The notes under the pieces are model-generated. The model had not been told where the DNA came from and did no database searches. It saw nothing but the letters and a program-made list of their open reading frames with translations. A stretch of 64,000 bases of DNA from CAVVJA01 sp963779485 (GTDB lineage: Bacteria; Actinomycetota; Actinomycetes; Mycobacteriales; Jatrophihabitantaceae), in contig CAVZYJ010000013.1 in the NCBI GenBank assembly GCA_963779485.1, forward strand, positions 434,001-498,000, given 5' to 3'. The position numbers and the translations under genes were made by a program. Below, piece after piece: positions 41,862 to 51,876 of the stretch; within the stretch, counting starts at the first letter, position 1; each line of letters begins with the position of its first letter.

Positions 41862-42802
41862 ATCGCCACCTGCTGTCGGCTGCCGATCTTGGTCGGGACG
41901 ACGCGCTGCTGATCTTGGATACCGCGGAGCATTTGGATCGCGCCCTGTCCGGACGAGAGGTCAAGAAGCTTCCGCCACTTCGCGGCCGAACGGTCGTGAA
42001 TCTGTTCTACGAGGACTCCACGCGCACCCGGACCTCGTTCGAACTGGCCGCCAAGCGGCTGTCCGCCGATGTCGTCAACTTCGCGGCCAAGGGCTCGAGC
42101 GTGTCGAAGGGCGAGTCGCTCAAGGACACCGCGCTGACGCTCGAAGCGATGGGCGCGGACGCCGTGGTCATCCGCCACTCCTACTCGGGGGCGGCGCACC
42201 GGCTGGCCACCTGGGTGCAGGGCAGCGTGATCAACGCGGGGGACGGCACGCACGAGCATCCGACCCAGGCCTTGCTGGACGCGTTCACCATCCGCCGACG
42301 GCTTCGGGGCGCCACCGGAGATCTCGACGGGCTCCGGGTAGCGATCGTCGGTGATGTGCTGCACTCTCGGGTCGCCCGATCCAACGTGCTGTTGCTGTCG
42401 ACGCTGGGCGCACACGTCACCCTGGTCGCGCCGCCCACCCTCGTGCCGCGCGGCGTGGAGCGCTGGCCCGCGCGCTGCGTGTTCGACCTCGACTCGGTTC
42501 TGGGCGGCAGCGACGTGGTGATGATGCTGCGGGTCCAACGCGAGCGTATGGCGGGCGGCTTCTTTCCCTCGGCCCGGGAGTACTCACGCCGGTACGGCTT
42601 GGACGGGCGCCGCATGGCGATGCTTCACGACGACGCGATCGTGATGCACCCCGGCCCGATGAATCGGGGGATGGAGATCGCCGCCGAGGTGGCCGACGAC
42701 CCGAAACGCTCGACCATCGTCGAGCAGGTGACCAACGGGGTCAGCGTCCGGATGGCTGTGCTGTATCTCCTGCTCGGTGGCGCGGAGCCAACGGGTGACT
42801 GA
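41858..42802 (+). CDS. pyrB: Aspartate carbamoyltransferase, catalytic subunit
   Basis: PyrB joins carbamoyl phosphate and aspartate. The 314-residue protein has the carbamoyl-phosphate loop FYEDSTRTRTSFELAA, KGSSVSKGESLKDT, HPTQALLDAFTIRR, and a C-terminal MHPGPMNRGMEI. No pyrI regulatory gene is nearby, as usual in Gram-positives. The GTG overlaps the pyrR stop; the end overlaps pyrC by 8 bases. Confidence 0.97.
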   Translation: MNRHLLSAADLGRDDALLILDTAEHLDRALSGREVKKLPPLRGRTVVNLFYEDSTRTRTSFELAAKRLSADVVNFAAKGSSVSKGESLKDTALTLEAMGADAVVIRHSYSGAAHRLATWVQGSVINAGDGTHEHPTQALLDAFTIRRRLRGATGDLDGLRVAIVGDVLHSRVARSNVLLLSTLGAHVTLVAPPTLVPRGVERWPARCVFDLDSVLGGSDVVMMLRVQRERMAGGFFPSAREYSRRYGLDGRRMAMLHDDAIVMHPGPMNRGMEIAAEVADDPKRSTIVEQVTNGVSVRMAVLYLLLGGAEPTGD

Positions 42803-44100
42803 GTCGCTGGTGCTGCGGAACGTGCGGCCGTACGGCGGAGCACAGCTCGACGTGCGGGTCGAGAACGGGATCATCGCCAAGCTGGGATCAGTGCGGCCGG
42901 CCGCGGCGGACGAGGTCGTCGACGGCAAAGGCGCGGTGCTGCTGCCCGGCCTGGTCGATCTGCACACCCATCTGCGCGAGCCGGGCCGTGAAGACGCCGA
43001 GACCGTGCAGACCGGTTCCGCGGCGGCCGCGCTCGGCGGCTACACCGCGGTGTTCGCGATGCCCAACACCGAACCGTGCGCCGATACGGCCGGCGTCGTC
43101 GAGCAGGTGTGGCGGCTAGGCCGCCAGGCCGGCTTGGTCGACGTGCAGCCGATCGGGGCGGTGACCGCCGGCCGCGCGGGCAGCCAGCTGGCCGAGCTCG
43201 GAGCGATGGCCGACTCGCCGGCGCGGGTCCGAGTGTTCAGCGACGACGGGTCCTGCGTGGCCGACTCCGCGCTCATGCGCCGCGCGCTGGAATACGTGCG
43301 CGCGTTCGACGGAATCATCGCGCAGCACGCCGAGGATCCACGGCTGACCGTGGGTGCGCAGATGAACGAGGGCGTCGTGTCGGGCCGGCTCGGGCTCGGC
43401 GGGTGGCCGGCCGTGGCCGAGGAAGCGATCGTGGCCCGCGACGTGCTGCTGGCCGGGCATGTGGGTTCTCGGCTGCACGTCTGCCACGTGTCAACCGCTG
43501 GATCCGTGGAGTTGCTGCGCTGGGCCAAGGGCAAGGGCTGGGCGGTCAGCGCGGAGGTCACGCCCCACCACCTGCTGTTGACCGACGATCTGGCCGAGAG
43601 CTACGACCCGGTGTTCAAGGTCAACCCGCCCCTGCGCACCGCCGACGACGTGGCGGCGCTGCGCGCCGGCCTGGCCGACGGCACCCTCGACTGCGTCGCG
43701 ACCGATCACGCGCCGCACGCCATCGAGGACAAGGAGACCGAGTGGGGAGCGGCCCGGCCGGGCATGCTCGGGCTGCAGACGGCGCTGGCGATCGTCATCC
43801 AGACCATGGTCGAGCCGGGTTTGCTCGACTGGTCCGGCGTAGCCGACCGGATGAGCGTCGCGCCGGCTCGGATCGGCGGGCTTATCGGAGCACGGCCGGC
43901 CGGTTGCGGTCGGTGAGCCGGCGAATCTGGTCGTCGTCGATCCGACCATCAGGTGGACCGTGTCGCCGGCCGCGCTGGTATCGAAGTCTCGCAATACGCC
44001 GTACGCCGGGCGCACCCTGCCGGGGCGGGTCGTCGCTACGGTGTTGCGCGGCCGGCTGACCTCTCGGGACGGCACCATCGTCGAGGCGGTGCCCGCGTGA
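42795..44100 (+). CDS. pyrC: Dihydroorotase, with one frame break near the 3' end
   Basis: PyrC cyclises carbamoyl aspartate. The class I enzyme has the metal motif DLHTHLREPGREDAET, GYTAVFAMPNTEP, CHVSTAGSVELLRWAK and CVATDHAPHAIEDKE. One frame stops at 43916 just after ARIGGLIGARP, but the next frame continues EPANLVVVDPTIRWTVSP, NTPYAGRTLPGRVVATVLRG to a TGA at 44098-44100. A CCGG duplication at about 43894-43902 (+4, equal to +1) explains the shift. The repaired end overlaps the next GTG by 4 bases, as do most junctions of this operon. Confidence 0.92.
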
Positions 44101-44588
44101 TCCGACTGTTGCTCGTGCTGGCTTGCCTGGCGGTCGTGGTCGGGGCGCTCTGGGCGATGCGGGTTGGCTGGCGCCATCGGGTCGCGCGGCAGTTCGGGCT
44201 CGGGTCGCTGCCAGAGCCCGCGACGGAGCTCGGATACCCACTCCTCCCGGCGGAGACCGGGCTGTATGTCGGGACGACGTCCGCGGCCAGCTGGCAGGAC
44301 CGGATCGCGGCGCACGGTCTCGGGCGGCGAGCGGCCGCGACGGCGTTCTTGTTTCCTGCCGGCTTGGTGATCGATCGGGTCGGCGACTCGTCGATCTACT
44401 TGCCCGTCGCCTCGATCATGGACGCCCGACTGGCGCCGGGCCTCGCCGGAAAGGTGGTCGGGGCGGGTGGACTCCTGGTCGTGCGCTGGCGGCTGGGCGA
44501 CGCGATGCTCGACACCGGATTTCGGGCCGACGACAAGGGCAGCTACCCGGAATGGGTACGGGCGATCTCCGGCTTGGTGCACGCGTGA
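44097..44588 (+). CDS. PH-like domain membrane protein of the pyrimidine operon
   Basis: A 163-residue protein: one N-terminal membrane helix (MIRLLLVLACLAVVVGALWA), then a soluble domain with GLYVGTTSAASWQDRIAAH, IYLPVASIMDARLAPGLAGK and LVVRWRLGDAMLDTGF. Proteins like this stand between pyrC and carA throughout actinobacteria and are called PH-like or transporter proteins without evidence. The function is unknown. It overlaps pyrC and carA by GTGA junctions. Confidence 0.8.
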   Translation: MIRLLLVLACLAVVVGALWAMRVGWRHRVARQFGLGSLPEPATELGYPLLPAETGLYVGTTSAASWQDRIAAHGLGRRAAATAFLFPAGLVIDRVGDSSIYLPVASIMDARLAPGLAGKVVGAGGLLVVRWRLGDAMLDTGFRADDKGSYPEWVRAISGLVHA

Positions 44589-45712
44589 CCGGCGCGATGC
44601 TGGTGTTGGAGGACGGCCGGACATTCCATGGGGAGGCCTACGGAGCGCGCGGAGAGGCGTTCGGCGAAGCCGTCTTCGCCACCGGGATGACCGGCTATCA
44701 GGAGACGCTGACCGATCCGTCCTATCACCGGCAGATCGTCGTGCAGACGGCACCGCACATCGGAAATACCGGCGTCAACGACGAGGACCCCGAATCGCGC
44801 CGAATTTGGGTCGCCGGGTACGTCGTGCGCGATCCGGCTCGGCGCCCCTCGTCCTGGCGGGCCCGCCGCAGCCTGGGCGAGGAGCTCGATGCGCAGGGTG
44901 TCATTGGCATCAGCGGAGTCGACACTCGCGCGCTCACTCGCCATCTACGCGAGCGGGGAGCGATGCGGTGCGGGGTGTCGTCCACGACGGCCGACCCCGA
45001 CGACCTCCTGGAGCGGGTGCTCGCCAGCCCGCCGATGCGGGGCGCCGACCTGTCGGGCGAGGTGACGATCCCGAAGGCGTACCTGGTCCCGGCCGCCGGC
45101 CCGCACCGGTTCACGGTGGCGGCGCTCGACTACGGGATCAAGGCCATGACGCCGCACCGCCTGGCCGAACGCGGAATCGCCACGCACGTGCTGCCGTCGA
45201 CCTCGACCGCGGGGGAGGTGCGGGCCACCGGCGCCGACGCGGTGTTCCTCGCCAACGGCCCGGGCGACCCGGCCACCGCCGACGCCGCCGTGACCACCGT
45301 TCGGGAGTTGCTAGGCGGCGGCGTTCCGGTCTTCGGCATCTGCTTCGGCCACCAAGTGCTCGGCCGGGCGTTCGGCTTCGGAACCTACAAGCTCGGCTAC
45401 GGCCACCGGGGCATCAACCAGCCGGTGCTCGACCGGGCAACTGGCAAGGTCGAGATCACCGCTCACAATCACGGCTTCGCGGTGGACGCACCGGTCGACC
45501 AACGGACATCGACGGACTTCGGCGAGGTCGAGGTCAGTCATGTCGCGTTGAACGACGGCGTGGTCGAGGGCCTGCGGGCGCGGGACATTCCGGCGTTCAG
45601 CGTGCAGTACCACCCGGAGGCGGCCGCCGGCCCGCACGACGCGGGTTACCTGTTCGACCGCTTCGCGCAGTTGCTCTATGAGCATCGCCAGCGGAGCCGA
45701 GGGAGCGCCTGA
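44585..45712 (+). CDS. carA: Carbamoyl phosphate synthase, small (glutaminase) subunit
   Basis: CarA hydrolyses glutamine for carbamoyl phosphate synthesis. The 375-residue protein has an N-terminal LVLEDGRTFHGEAYGARGEA, FATGMTGYQETLTDPSY, the nucleophile in FGICFGHQVLGRAF, and His/Glu in FSVQYHPEAAAGPHD. The GTG overlaps the upstream stop; an ATG at 44597 is an alternative. The stop shares one base with the carB ATG. Confidence 0.97.
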   Translation: MTGAMLVLEDGRTFHGEAYGARGEAFGEAVFATGMTGYQETLTDPSYHRQIVVQTAPHIGNTGVNDEDPESRRIWVAGYVVRDPARRPSSWRARRSLGEELDAQGVIGISGVDTRALTRHLRERGAMRCGVSSTTADPDDLLERVLASPPMRGADLSGEVTIPKAYLVPAAGPHRFTVAALDYGIKAMTPHRLAERGIATHVLPSTSTAGEVRATGADAVFLANGPGDPATADAAVTTVRELLGGGVPVFGICFGHQVLGRAFGFGTYKLGYGHRGINQPVLDRATGKVEITAHNHGFAVDAPVDQRTSTDFGEVEVSHVALNDGVVEGLRARDIPAFSVQYHPEAAAGPHDAGYLFDRFAQLLYEHRQRSRGSA

Positions 45713-48700
45713 TGCCGCGCCGCACCGACATCAGCCACGTCCTGGTCATCGGGTCGGGGCCGATCGTCATCGGCCAGGCTTGCGAGTTCGACTATTCGGG
45801 GACGCAGGCCTGCCGGGTCCTGCGGGCCGAAGGCTTTCGGGTCAGCCTGATCAACTCCAACCCGGCCACGATCATGACCGATCCGGAGTTCGCGGACGCC
45901 ACGTACATCGAGCCGTTGACGGCCGAGTTCGTCGAGCGGGTGATCGCCGCCGAGCGTCCGGACGCGCTCCTGGCGACTCTGGGCGGGCAGACCGCGCTGA
46001 ACCTGGCTGTCGACCTGCACCGGAGCGGAGTGCTGGCCCGCTATGGCGTCGAGCTGATCGGAGCCGACATCGACGCGATCGAGCGGGGCGAGGACCGCCA
46101 GCGGTTCAAGGACATCGTGCGCAGGATCGGGGCGGACGTGCCCGCGTCGCGTGTTTGCCACAGCCTCGAGGAGGCCATGGACTTCGCCGTCACCGTCGAC
46201 AATCGGGTCGTCGTGCGGCCGAGCTACACGATGGGCGGTCTGGGCTCAGGCCTGGCGTCGAACGCCGCCGAGGTGCGCACGATCGTGGCGCGCGGCCTGG
46301 CCGCGAGCCCTATCCACGAGGTGCTGGTCGAGGAGTCCGTCTTCGGGTGGAAGGAGTTCGAACTCGAGCTGATGCGGGACCGCAACGACAATGTGGTGGT
46401 CGTCTGCTCGATCGAGAATGTGGATCCGATGGGCGTGCACACCGGTGACTCGATCACCGTCGCGCCGGCGATGACGCTCACCGACCGCGAATTCCAGCAC
46501 ATGCGAGACGTCGGCATTGCCGTGTTGCGGGCCGTCGGCGTCGACACCGGCGGCTGCAACATCCAGTTCGCAGTCGATCCGGCCGACGGGCGAATGGTCG
46601 TCATCGAGATGAACCCGCGGGTCTCCCGGTCGAGCGCGCTCGCCTCGAAAGCCACCGGCTTCCCGATCGCCAAGATCGCGGCCAAGCTGGCCGTCGGCTA
46701 CACCCTCGACGAGATTCCGAACGACATCACCCGCGAGACGCCGGCCGCGTTCGAGCCGACGCTCGACTACGTCGTGGTCAAGGTGCCCCGATTCGCGTTC
46801 GAGAAGTTCCCGGCCGCCGATCCGGTGCTCACCACGCACATGAAGAGCGTCGGCGAGGTCATGGCCATCGGCCGCAACTTCACCGAAGCGCTGGGCAAGG
46901 CGCTGCGGTCGACCGAGACGACCGACGCCGGGTTCTGGACCCGAGGCGACCCCGAGCTCGACGACCAGGCCCTGGCCGATGCGGTGCGACTGCCCACCGA
47001 TGGGCGGATCTACCGGGTCGAGCAGGCCCTGCGGGCCGGGTGGCCGGTCGAGCAGGTGGCCGGGCTGTCGCACCTCGACCCGTGGTTCGTCGACCAGATC
47101 GCCCAGCTGGTCGAGCTCCGGGCCGAGCTGGTCGACGCTCCGGCGCTAACGCCGGCCCTGCTGCGCAAGGCCAAACGGCACGGCCTGTCTGATCGGCAGC
47201 TGGCCGCGCTGCGGCCCGAGCTCGCCGGCGAGGCGGGGGTGCGGCTGTTGCGGTGGCGCGCCGGCATCCGCCCGGTCTACAAGACCGTCGACACCTGCGC
47301 CGCCGAGTTCGCGGCGCGCACCCCGTACTACTACTCCTCCTACGACGAGGAGAGTGAGGTCACGCCGCAGCCGGACCAACCGAAGGTGATCATTCTGGGC
47401 AGCGGTCCTAACCGGATCGGCCAGGGCATCGAGTTCGACTACTCCTGCGTCCATGCGGTCATGGCCCTACGCGGGGCCGGCTACGAGACCGTGATGGTGA
47501 ACTGCAACCCGGAGACGGTCTCGACCGACTACGACACCGCCGACCGGCTCTACTTCGAACCGCTCACCCTCGAAGACGTCCTCGAAGTCGTCCACGCCGA
47601 ACGTGGCTCCGGCGAGGTGGCCGGAGTGATCTGCACCCTCGGCGGCCAGACCCCGCTCGGCCTGGCCCAGCGGCTGAAGGACGCCGGCGTACCCGTGCTC
47701 GGCACCCAGCCGGAGGCCATCGACCTGGCCGAACACCGCGGGGCATTCGGGCGGGTCCTGGAGGAGGCCGGGTTGCCGTCTCCGCGCCATGGCACCGCGA
47801 CCTCGTTCGAGGAGGCCAAAGCGGTGGCCGATGCGGTCGGCTATCCGGTGCTGGTGCGCCCGTCCTACGTCCTCGGCGGGCGCGGCATGGAAATCGTCTA
47901 CGACGAGGGGATGCTCGCCGCCTACATCTCGCGAGCCACCGCGGTGAGCCCGGATCATCCGGTCCTCGTCGACCGGTTCCTGGACGACGCGATCGAGATC
48001 GACGTCGACGCGCTCTTCGACGGCACCGACCTGTACCTCGGGGGCGTGATGGAGCACATCGAGGAGGCCGGGATCCACTCCGGGGACTCGGCCTGTGCGC
48101 TGCCCCCCATCACGCTGGGCGCGCGAGACATCGCGGCCGTCCGGGCCTCGACGCTCGCCATCGCCCGGGGCGTGGGTGTGCGCGGCCTCCTCAACGTTCA
48201 GTACGCCCTCACCGGGGACGTCCTGTACGTGCTGGAGGCCAATCCCCGCGCCAGCCGGACCGTGCCGTTCGTGTCGAAGGCGACGGCGGTCCCCCTGGCC
48301 AAGGCGGCGGCCCGGATCGCGCTCGGCGAATCGATCGCTCGGTTGCGGGAGGAAGGTCTGCTACCGCGCAAGCAGGACGGCGGCGATCTCCCCTTCGACG
48401 CGCCGATCGCGGTCAAGGAGGCGGTGCTGCCGTTCCACCGCTTCCGCAGTGCCGACGGGGCGCACGTCGATTCGCTACTGGGGCCGGAGATGAAGTCGAC
48501 CGGCGAGGTCATGGGCTTCGACGCTGTTTTCGGCACCGCGTTCGCCAAGAGCCAGGCGGCGGCCTACGGCCCCCTCCCGGTCAAGGGCACTGTGTTCGTG
48601 TCCGTGGCCAACCGGGACAAGCGCGCCGCCATCTTCCCGGTGAAGCGCTTGTCCGACCTCGGCTTCCGGATCCTCGCCACTGTTGGCACCGCGCGGGTGT

Positions 48701-49014
48701 TGCGACGCAACGGCGTGCAGGCCGAGATCGTCGGCAAGTTCTCCGACGGACCCGGCAACGTCGTCGAGGAGATCCTGGCCGGGGGCGTCGACCTCATCCT
48801 CAACACCCCGTGGGGCTCGGTGGGCAACTCCGGGCCCCGGGTCGACGGCTACGAGATCCGCACCGCCGCGGTCTCCGCGGGCATTCCCTGCCTGACGACC
48901 GTGCAGGCGGCGGCCGCCGCCGTGCAAGGCATCGAGGAGCTGATACGCGGCGAGGTTGGCGTCCGCTCGCTGCAGGACCTGCACGTCGACCTGGCATCGT
49001 GGCGCGGGCAATGA
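45712..49014 (+). CDS. carB: Carbamoyl phosphate synthase, large subunit
   Basis: CarB makes carbamoyl phosphate from bicarbonate, ammonia and two ATP. The 1100-residue protein contains two homologous ATP-grasp halves: one with VLVIGSGPIVIGQACEFDYS and one with VIILGSGPNRIGQGIEFDYS. The oligomerisation domain lies between them and an MGS-like allosteric domain ends the chain (LGFRILATVGTARVLRRNG). The frame is intact over 3.3 kb, unlike several neighbours. It overlaps pyrK by 4 bases. Confidence 0.98.
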   Translation: MPRRTDISHVLVIGSGPIVIGQACEFDYSGTQACRVLRAEGFRVSLINSNPATIMTDPEFADATYIEPLTAEFVERVIAAERPDALLATLGGQTALNLAVDLHRSGVLARYGVELIGADIDAIERGEDRQRFKDIVRRIGADVPASRVCHSLEEAMDFAVTVDNRVVVRPSYTMGGLGSGLASNAAEVRTIVARGLAASPIHEVLVEESVFGWKEFELELMRDRNDNVVVVCSIENVDPMGVHTGDSITVAPAMTLTDREFQHMRDVGIAVLRAVGVDTGGCNIQFAVDPADGRMVVIEMNPRVSRSSALASKATGFPIAKIAAKLAVGYTLDEIPNDITRETPAAFEPTLDYVVVKVPRFAFEKFPAADPVLTTHMKSVGEVMAIGRNFTEALGKALRSTETTDAGFWTRGDPELDDQALADAVRLPTDGRIYRVEQALRAGWPVEQVAGLSHLDPWFVDQIAQLVELRAELVDAPALTPALLRKAKRHGLSDRQLAALRPELAGEAGVRLLRWRAGIRPVYKTVDTCAAEFAARTPYYYSSYDEESEVTPQPDQPKVIILGSGPNRIGQGIEFDYSCVHAVMALRGAGYETVMVNCNPETVSTDYDTADRLYFEPLTLEDVLEVVHAERGSGEVAGVICTLGGQTPLGLAQRLKDAGVPVLGTQPEAIDLAEHRGAFGRVLEEAGLPSPRHGTATSFEEAKAVADAVGYPVLVRPSYVLGGRGMEIVYDEGMLAAYISRATAVSPDHPVLVDRFLDDAIEIDVDALFDGTDLYLGGVMEHIEEAGIHSGDSACALPPITLGARDIAAVRASTLAIARGVGVRGLLNVQYALTGDVLYVLEANPRASRTVPFVSKATAVPLAKAAARIALGESIARLREEGLLPRKQDGGDLPFDAPIAVKEAVLPFHRFRSADGAHVDSLLGPEMKSTGEVMGFDAVFGTAFAKSQAAAYGPLPVKGTVFVSVANRDKRAAIFPVKRLSDLGFRILATVGTARVLRRNGVQAEIVGKFSDGPGNVVEEILAGGVDLILNTPWGSVGNSGPRVDGYEIRTAAVSAGIPCLTTVQAAAAAVQGIEELIRGEVGVRSLQDLHVDLASWRGQ

Positions 49015-49871
49015 GCGGGGAACTGGGGCCGGTGCAGGAGGTCGGCGAGGTCGTCGCCGTCGAGCGGGTAGGCGCGTACGTCGAATTCACGGTTCGCGCG
49101 CCTGGAGTGGCGGCGGGCTTCGCGCCGGGGCACTTCGTGGCCGTGGCCGTCGGAGGCGACGACTCGGCCCTGGTGTTGCGGCGGGCCTTCGCCTTGTACG
49201 GGGCGGCGCCAGGCGCGGGCACGGTCCGGTTGGTCGTGGCCGAGCGAGGTGCCGGTACCCGCTGGTTGGGCGAGCAAAAGATCGGCGCTCGGTTGGATCT
49301 CGTCGGCCCGCTGGGCCGGCCCTTCCCGATGCCCACCGCTCCGGGACCAATCGTGCTCGTGGGCGGCGGCTACGGGACCGCGCCACTGATCCCGCTGGCG
49401 GAGCGGCTGATCGCTGCCGGCTGCCAAGTCACGATGGTGATCGGCGCGTCCACGGCGCACCGGCTGTTCGGAGAGCCGGCGGCTCGCCGCATCCTCGGCG
49501 AGGTGATCGTGACCACCGACGACGGCTCGGCCGGCTCCGCGGGACTCGTGACCGACCCGCTCCCCACTGCCATCGCCCGGATCCGGGCCGGCGCGATCTA
49601 CGCCTGCGGGCCGATGGCGATGCTGCAGGCCATCGGAGAGGTGGCCGAAGCGCACGGCATTCCGGCCCTGGTAGCGGTCGAGGAGGCCATGGCCTGCGGG
49701 ATCGGGGTGTGCATGACCTGCGTGCTGCCGGTGCGGGGCGGCGACGGCTGCTTTCGGTTCGTCCGGTCGTGCGTCGAGGGTCCGGTATTCGCGGCTGACC
49801 GCGTCCGCTGGGAAGACGTCGGCCGGCTGCCCGAAGATCTGGTCGGGGCCGACGCCATGAAGGGACACTGA
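49011..49871 (+). CDS. pyrK: Dihydroorotate dehydrogenase B, electron transfer subunit PyrK
   Basis: PyrK carries FAD and a [2Fe-2S] cluster and passes electrons from dihydroorotate to NAD. The 286-residue protein has the FAD segment LRRAFALYG, the NAD loop PIVLVGGGYGTAPLIPLAE, and cluster cysteines in CGIGVCMTCVLPVRG and VRSCVEGPVF. It fits with the class 1B PyrD encoded next; mycobacteria use the unrelated membrane-type PyrD. ATGA overlap with carB. Confidence 0.93.
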   Translation: MSGELGPVQEVGEVVAVERVGAYVEFTVRAPGVAAGFAPGHFVAVAVGGDDSALVLRRAFALYGAAPGAGTVRLVVAERGAGTRWLGEQKIGARLDLVGPLGRPFPMPTAPGPIVLVGGGYGTAPLIPLAERLIAAGCQVTMVIGASTAHRLFGEPAARRILGEVIVTTDDGSAGSAGLVTDPLPTAIARIRAGAIYACGPMAMLQAIGEVAEAHGIPALVAVEEAMACGIGVCMTCVLPVRGGDGCFRFVRSCVEGPVFAADRVRWEDVGRLPEDLVGADAMKGH

Positions 49872-49875
49872 ACTC

Positions 49876-50835
49876 ATGGTGGACATGCGCGCCAGGCTGG
49901 CCTCGGTGACCCTGCCGAATCCGGTGCTCACGGCCTCCGGATGCGCAGCCGCCGGCCGCGAACTCGACCAGTTCTTCGACGTGTCCGCAATCGGAGCCGT
50001 AGTCACCAAGTCGATCATGCTGCGGCCTCGGTCCGGCCGGCCCACACCGCGGATGGCGGAGACGCCGAGCGGGATGCTGAACTCGATCGGGCTGCAGGGC
50101 CCGGGCATCGATGCCTTCATCGCGCATGACCTGGCCTGGCTGGCCGAACGCGGCGCTCGGGTGGTGGTGTCGATCGCCGGTGATCACCGGGACGAATACG
50201 TGGCGCTGACCGATCGGCTGGCCGGCCACCCGGCGGTGTCGATGATCGAGGTGAACATCTCTTGTCCGAACGTCGAGAACCGGGGGCAGGTGTTCGCCTG
50301 CGATGCCGTCGCGTCCGGACGGGTGATCGGCGCGGTCCGAAAGGCGGCTGGTGGGCAGGTGCCGATCCTGGCCAAGCTCTCGCCGGATGTCACCGACATC
50401 ACGGTGATCGCCCGCGCTTGCGCGGACGCCGGAGCGGACGGGCTGTCGCTCATCAATACGTTGCTCGGCCTGGTGATCGACACCGACGCGATGGCGCCGG
50501 CGCTGGGCGGCATCACCGGCGGCCTGTCCGGCCCGGCGATCCGTCCGGTGGCCGTCCGCTGCGTCTGGCAGGTGCACCGCGCTCTCCCGCACCTGCCGAT
50601 CCTCGGAATGGGCGGCATCCGCACCGGGCTCGATGCGCTGCAGTTCGTGCTGGCCGGGGCGTCGGCGGTCTCCGTCGGGACAGCGGTGTTCGGCGATCCG
50701 GCCGCCCCGATCCGGGTGCTGGGCGAGCTGGAACGCGCGCTGGCCGACCGCGGGTTCGCCGCGCTGTCCGACGCGGTCGGCTACGCCCACCTGGCGGTCG
50801 AACAGCGCGCCGCCCGGCCGCCGGTAGCGGTATGA
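49876..50835 (+). CDS. pyrD: Dihydroorotate dehydrogenase B, catalytic subunit PyrD
   Basis: PyrD oxidises dihydroorotate to orotate with FMN. The 319-residue protein has TLPNPVLTASGCAAAGRE, NSIGLQGPGIDAFIA, the catalytic cysteine in MIEVNISCPNVENRG (class 1B), and phosphate-binding ILGMGGIRTGLDALQFVLAG. It starts 4 bases after pyrK. The order pyrK-pyrD-pyrF completes UMP synthesis except pyrE, which is not in the window. Confidence 0.96.
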   Translation: MVDMRARLASVTLPNPVLTASGCAAAGRELDQFFDVSAIGAVVTKSIMLRPRSGRPTPRMAETPSGMLNSIGLQGPGIDAFIAHDLAWLAERGARVVVSIAGDHRDEYVALTDRLAGHPAVSMIEVNISCPNVENRGQVFACDAVASGRVIGAVRKAAGGQVPILAKLSPDVTDITVIARACADAGADGLSLINTLLGLVIDTDAMAPALGGITGGLSGPAIRPVAVRCVWQVHRALPHLPILGMGGIRTGLDALQFVLAGASAVSVGTAVFGDPAAPIRVLGELERALADRGFAALSDAVGYAHLAVEQRAARPPVAV

Positions 50836-50863
50836 ACTCACGCCGGCGTGGCAGGTCGAGCCG

Positions 50864-51694
50864 ATGACGTTCGGCGCCCGATTGGACCAGGCGCTCTCCG
50901 CCCGGGGTTCCCTGTGCGTCGGGATCGACCCGCACCCGGCCCTGCTGCGGGACTGGGGCCTGCCCGACGACGCGTCCGGTCTCGAACGGTTCGCGCTCAC
51001 CTGTGTGTCAGCGATCGGCGATCACGCCGCGGTCATGAAGCCACAGTCCGCGTTCTTCGAACGGTTCGGCGCAGCCGGCATCACCGTCCTGGAGCGCACC
51101 GTCCGGCTCGCTCGCGACGCCGGCGCACTCGTCATCCTCGACGTCAAGCGCGGCGATATCGGCTCGACGATGACGGCCTACGCGGACGCGTACCTGGCGC
51201 CGGGAGCGCCGCTCGCGGTCGACGCGATCACGCTGAACCCCTACCTCGGCGTCGGCGCCTTGGAGCCCGCCTTCGAGCTCACCACGCAGCACCAGGTCGG
51301 GGCGTTCGTTCTCGGGCTCACGTCCAATCCCGAGGGCCCGCGCATGCAGCACGCGATCGTCGCCGACGGCCGCAGCGTCGCCCAACTCGTCGTCGACGAG
51401 CTCGCCGACCGCAACGTCGGGGCCGCGCCGTTCGGGTCACTCGGCATCGTCGTCGGGGCCACGATCGGCACGGCCGCCGTCGATCTGCGCGGGCTGCACG
51501 GGCCCGTGTTGATGCCAGGCGTCGGAGTGGGTCAGGGCGGCACGGCCGAGGACGTGCGACGAATCGCCGGGACCCTGCTGCCGGCCGTGGTGCCCAGCGT
51601 GTCCCGCGAGGTGCTGCGCCGGGGCCCGGACGTCAAGTCGTTGCGGGATGCCAGCCGGCGCCTGATCGACGCCTTCGCCTTCCTGCGGGCGTAG
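50864..51694 (+). CDS. pyrF: Orotidine 5'-phosphate decarboxylase (type 2)
   Basis: PyrF decarboxylates OMP to UMP. The 276-residue protein belongs to the longer, actinobacterial type: LCVGIDPHPALLRDWGL, MKPQSAFFERFG, the catalytic DVKRGDIGSTM, and a C-terminal PGVGVGQGGTAEDVRR. It is the last gene of the UMP operon. In most actinobacteria mihF and gmk follow, but here a 4.8 kb minus-strand insert intervenes. Confidence 0.96.
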   Translation: MTFGARLDQALSARGSLCVGIDPHPALLRDWGLPDDASGLERFALTCVSAIGDHAAVMKPQSAFFERFGAAGITVLERTVRLARDAGALVILDVKRGDIGSTMTAYADAYLAPGAPLAVDAITLNPYLGVGALEPAFELTTQHQVGAFVLGLTSNPEGPRMQHAIVADGRSVAQLVVDELADRNVGAAPFGSLGIVVGATIGTAAVDLRGLHGPVLMPGVGVGQGGTAEDVRRIAGTLLPAVVPSVSREVLRRGPDVKSLRDASRRLIDAFAFLRA

Positions 51695-51747
51695 CAGCCC
51701 CTCCCAATCCGGTCGCGGTCGGGGACCTCGGCTGCGAGGCTGAACGC

Positions 51748-51876
51748 ATGTCGAGCGTGCTGGCTCCGTGCGGACTCGTGATCGTCGCCGCGGTCCTCGC
51801 GATGATCGCCAGTCCGAGCGTGCGCAACCTACTCGAGACCCGACCCGGTGCCACCGTGGCGATCGTCAGCCAGTAG
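51748..51876 (+). CDS. Possible 42-residue single-helix peptide
   Basis: A short ATG frame encodes a peptide that is almost one hydrophobic helix (LAPCGLVIVAAVLAMIAS) with a polar end. It lies in the 171-base gap between pyrF and a convergent methyltransferase gene, whose last 11 bases it overlaps. No good ribosome site is seen. It may be a real membrane peptide or chance. Confidence 0.2.
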   Translation: MSSVLAPCGLVIVAAVLAMIASPSVRNLLETRPGATVAIVSQ